Shown one piece after another: positions 33,639-34,753 of a DNA stretch of 34,753 nt. Position 1 is the stretch's first letter; every line of letters begins with the position of its first letter. The translations under genes and the position numbers were made by a program. The DNA is taken from the NCBI GenBank assembly GCA_937995875.1, contig CALKIW010000108.1, forward strand, positions 1 to 34,753. Direction: 5' to 3'. The DNA comes from an uncultured Bacteroidales bacterium. Its GTDB lineage: Bacteria > Bacteroidota > Bacteroidia > Bacteroidales > Bacteroidaceae. The notes under the pieces were generated by a model. That model was not told where the DNA came from. It made no database searches and saw nothing but the letters and a program-made list of their open reading frames with translations.

Positions 33639-34547
33639 TTACTCAGCAGCGGGAGCGTCTTCCTTAGCAGGAGCTTCTTCTTCCTCTACAGGAGCCTCTT
33701 CCTTAGCAGGAACTTCTTCCTTAACAGGAGCTTCTTCCTTAACAGGAGCTTCTTCTTCCTCTACAGGAGCCTCGTCCTTGCGGGCACGACGAGAACGACG
33801 CTTGCCCTCGGCAGCCTCTTCTGTCTGTTCAGCAGCTGCCTTTTCGTCAGCCTTCTCAGCCTTACGCTCTTCCAAGCCCTCTGCAATAGCAGCACAAACG
33901 GCGCTCAAGATTACTTCTACAGAATCTTTTGCATCGTCGTTAGCCGGAATGATGAAGTCGATGTCGCGTGGGTCTGAATTGGTATCTACGATACCGAACA
34001 CAGGAATACCCAGACGCTTGGCCTCATGAACAGCAATGCGCTCCTTCATCACGTCTACAACAAACAGTGCAGACGGCAGACGGGTAAGGTCGGCGATAGA
34101 GCCCAAGTTTTTCTCCAGCTTGGCACGCTGACGGTTGATCTGCAGAATCTCGCGCTTTGAAAGGTTTGAGAATGTACCGTCGGCCATCAATTTGTCGATG
34201 TTCGTCATTTTCTTAACAGCCTTACGGATAGTGGGGAAGTTGGTAAGCGTACCGCCTGCCCAACGCTCCGTAACGTATGGCATATTAACCGATCCAACCT
34301 TATCAGCAATGATATCCTTGGTTTGTTTTTTAGTAGCGACGAACAGAATCTTCTTGCCACTCTTGGCAAGATTCTTCAGAGCTTCAGCAGCCTCATCAAT
34401 CTTGGCTACTGTCTTGTTCAAATCGATGATATGAATACCGTTGCGCTCCATGAAAATATAAGGAGCCATAGCGGGGTTCCACTTACGCTTGAGGTGGCCG
34501 AAGTGACAGCCTGCCTGTAATAACTGGTCAAAATTTGTTCTTGACAT
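33639..34547 (-). CDS. rpsB: 30S ribosomal protein S2 with acidic C-terminal extension
   Basis: The 302-residue protein has a normal S2 core (about 1-230: LLQAGCHFGHLKRKWNPAM, GIHIIDLNKT, RWAGGTLTNF, FGIVDTNSDP). A C-terminal extension of about 65 residues follows. After a basic stretch (GKRRSRRARK) it is a degenerate repeat of E, A, P, V and K built on EEAPVKEE. The extension is probably disordered and reaches from the ribosome surface. tsf follows in the same direction. The gene is complete at the right side of the window. Confidence 0.97.
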   Translation of the reverse strand: MSRTNFDQLLQAGCHFGHLKRKWNPAMAPYIFMERNGIHIIDLNKTVAKIDEAAEALKNLAKSGKKILFVATKKQTKDIIADKVGSVNMPYVTERWAGGTLTNFPTIRKAVKKMTNIDKLMADGTFSNLSKREILQINRQRAKLEKNLGSIADLTRLPSALFVVDVMKERIAVHEAKRLGIPVFGIVDTNSDPRDIDFIIPANDDAKDSVEVILSAVCAAIAEGLEERKAEKADEKAAAEQTEEAAEGKRRSRRARKDEAPVEEEEAPVKEEAPVKEEVPAKEEAPVEEEEAPAKEDAPAAE

Positions 34548-34753
34548 TGTCTTTCTTTCTTTTAATATTGTTTACTTTCTTTTTAATTCTCTTAGAATCA
34601 GCCAACGAGTAGTCCGCAGGAATCTCGCCGGTTTAGATACTAAACGGGTTTTGTAATTCATAATTCATAATTAGGCTCACGCCGTTATTTGCACGATATT
34701 GATGCGACGGTACAAACCTTATGAAATTAAGCTGTCTTCGCAATCTTAATCTT
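34548..34753. other. Region upstream of rpsB
   Basis: No gene is supported. It includes another AT-rich repeat (AATTCATAATTCATAATTAG around 34654-34672) and a small palindrome (GTTTAG, ATA, CTAAAC at 34631-34645). A convincing promoter was not found before the window ends. Confidence 0.4.

Noticed and set aside
34548..34753. tRNA or ribosomal RNA fragment upstream of rpsB
   Set aside because: No cloverleaf, CCA end or conserved rRNA word could be found; only a short palindrome and an AT-rich repeat.

Overview
The window reads as chromosomal DNA of a Prevotella-like member of the Bacteroidota. Supporting signs are a PorU/PorV pair of the type IX secretion system (T9SS), secreted enzymes ending in short T9SS-like C-terminal tails, several promoters of the Bacteroidota type (-7 box TAnnTTTG, with a TTG/TTTG about 18-20 bases upstream), no obvious Shine-Dalgarno sites, two four-helix-bundle proteins, and many AT-rich intergenic repeats. 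No rRNA, tRNA, CRISPR array, transposase or phage gene was seen.

Layout. 1-403: 110-bp tandem repeats and no gene. 404-3826 (+): two secreted glycoside hydrolases, a GH13 amylase with starch-binding modules and a GH53 endo-galactanase. 3869-4606 (-): a four-helix-bundle 'suffix' protein. 4853-13151 (-): a tightly packed run, in transcription order NAD kinase, ABC exporter, a thioredoxin-TonB fusion protein, then a MacAB-type efflux system (ATPase, two FtsX/MacB permeases, membrane-fusion adaptor). Its promoter lies near 13273-13302. 13152-14198: a gap of about 1 kb holding one copy of a dispersed element. 14199-18960 (+): MgtC-like membrane protein, DJ-1/PfpI protein, ispD, a small four-helix-bundle gene flanked by a perfect 26-bp inverted repeat, and recG. 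19313-20281 (+): an M23/LysM cell-wall peptidase. 20546-22593 (-): a GT4-GT2 glycosyltransferase pair. 22594-24085: a gap with the second copy of the dispersed element and a candidate small RNA with a promoter and an intrinsic terminator. 24086-32383 (-): S8 subtilase, FAH-family hydrolase, porU, porV, ispF. 32528-34547 (-): rpsB and tsf.

How it fits together. PorU and PorV process and anchor T9SS cargo at the outer membrane. The amylase, the galactanase and the S8 peptidase all end in a similar G-[IL]-Y-I tail, so they are plausible clients of that machine. IspD and IspF are two steps of the MEP isoprenoid pathway, 8 kb apart. The NadK-led run combines cofactor synthesis with envelope export and redox functions.

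The least-explained material is intergenic: (1) a 385-bp element present twice, colinear with no net length change, whose core also appears in the 110-bp tandem array at the left edge; (2) a predicted RNA of about 195 nt at 23664-23858; (3) the inverted-repeat-bounded four-helix-bundle module fitted exactly between ispD and recG; (4) a structured nadK leader and a hairpin between rpsB and tsf. All identities and functions come from reading the sequence and from family knowledge; no database search was run.
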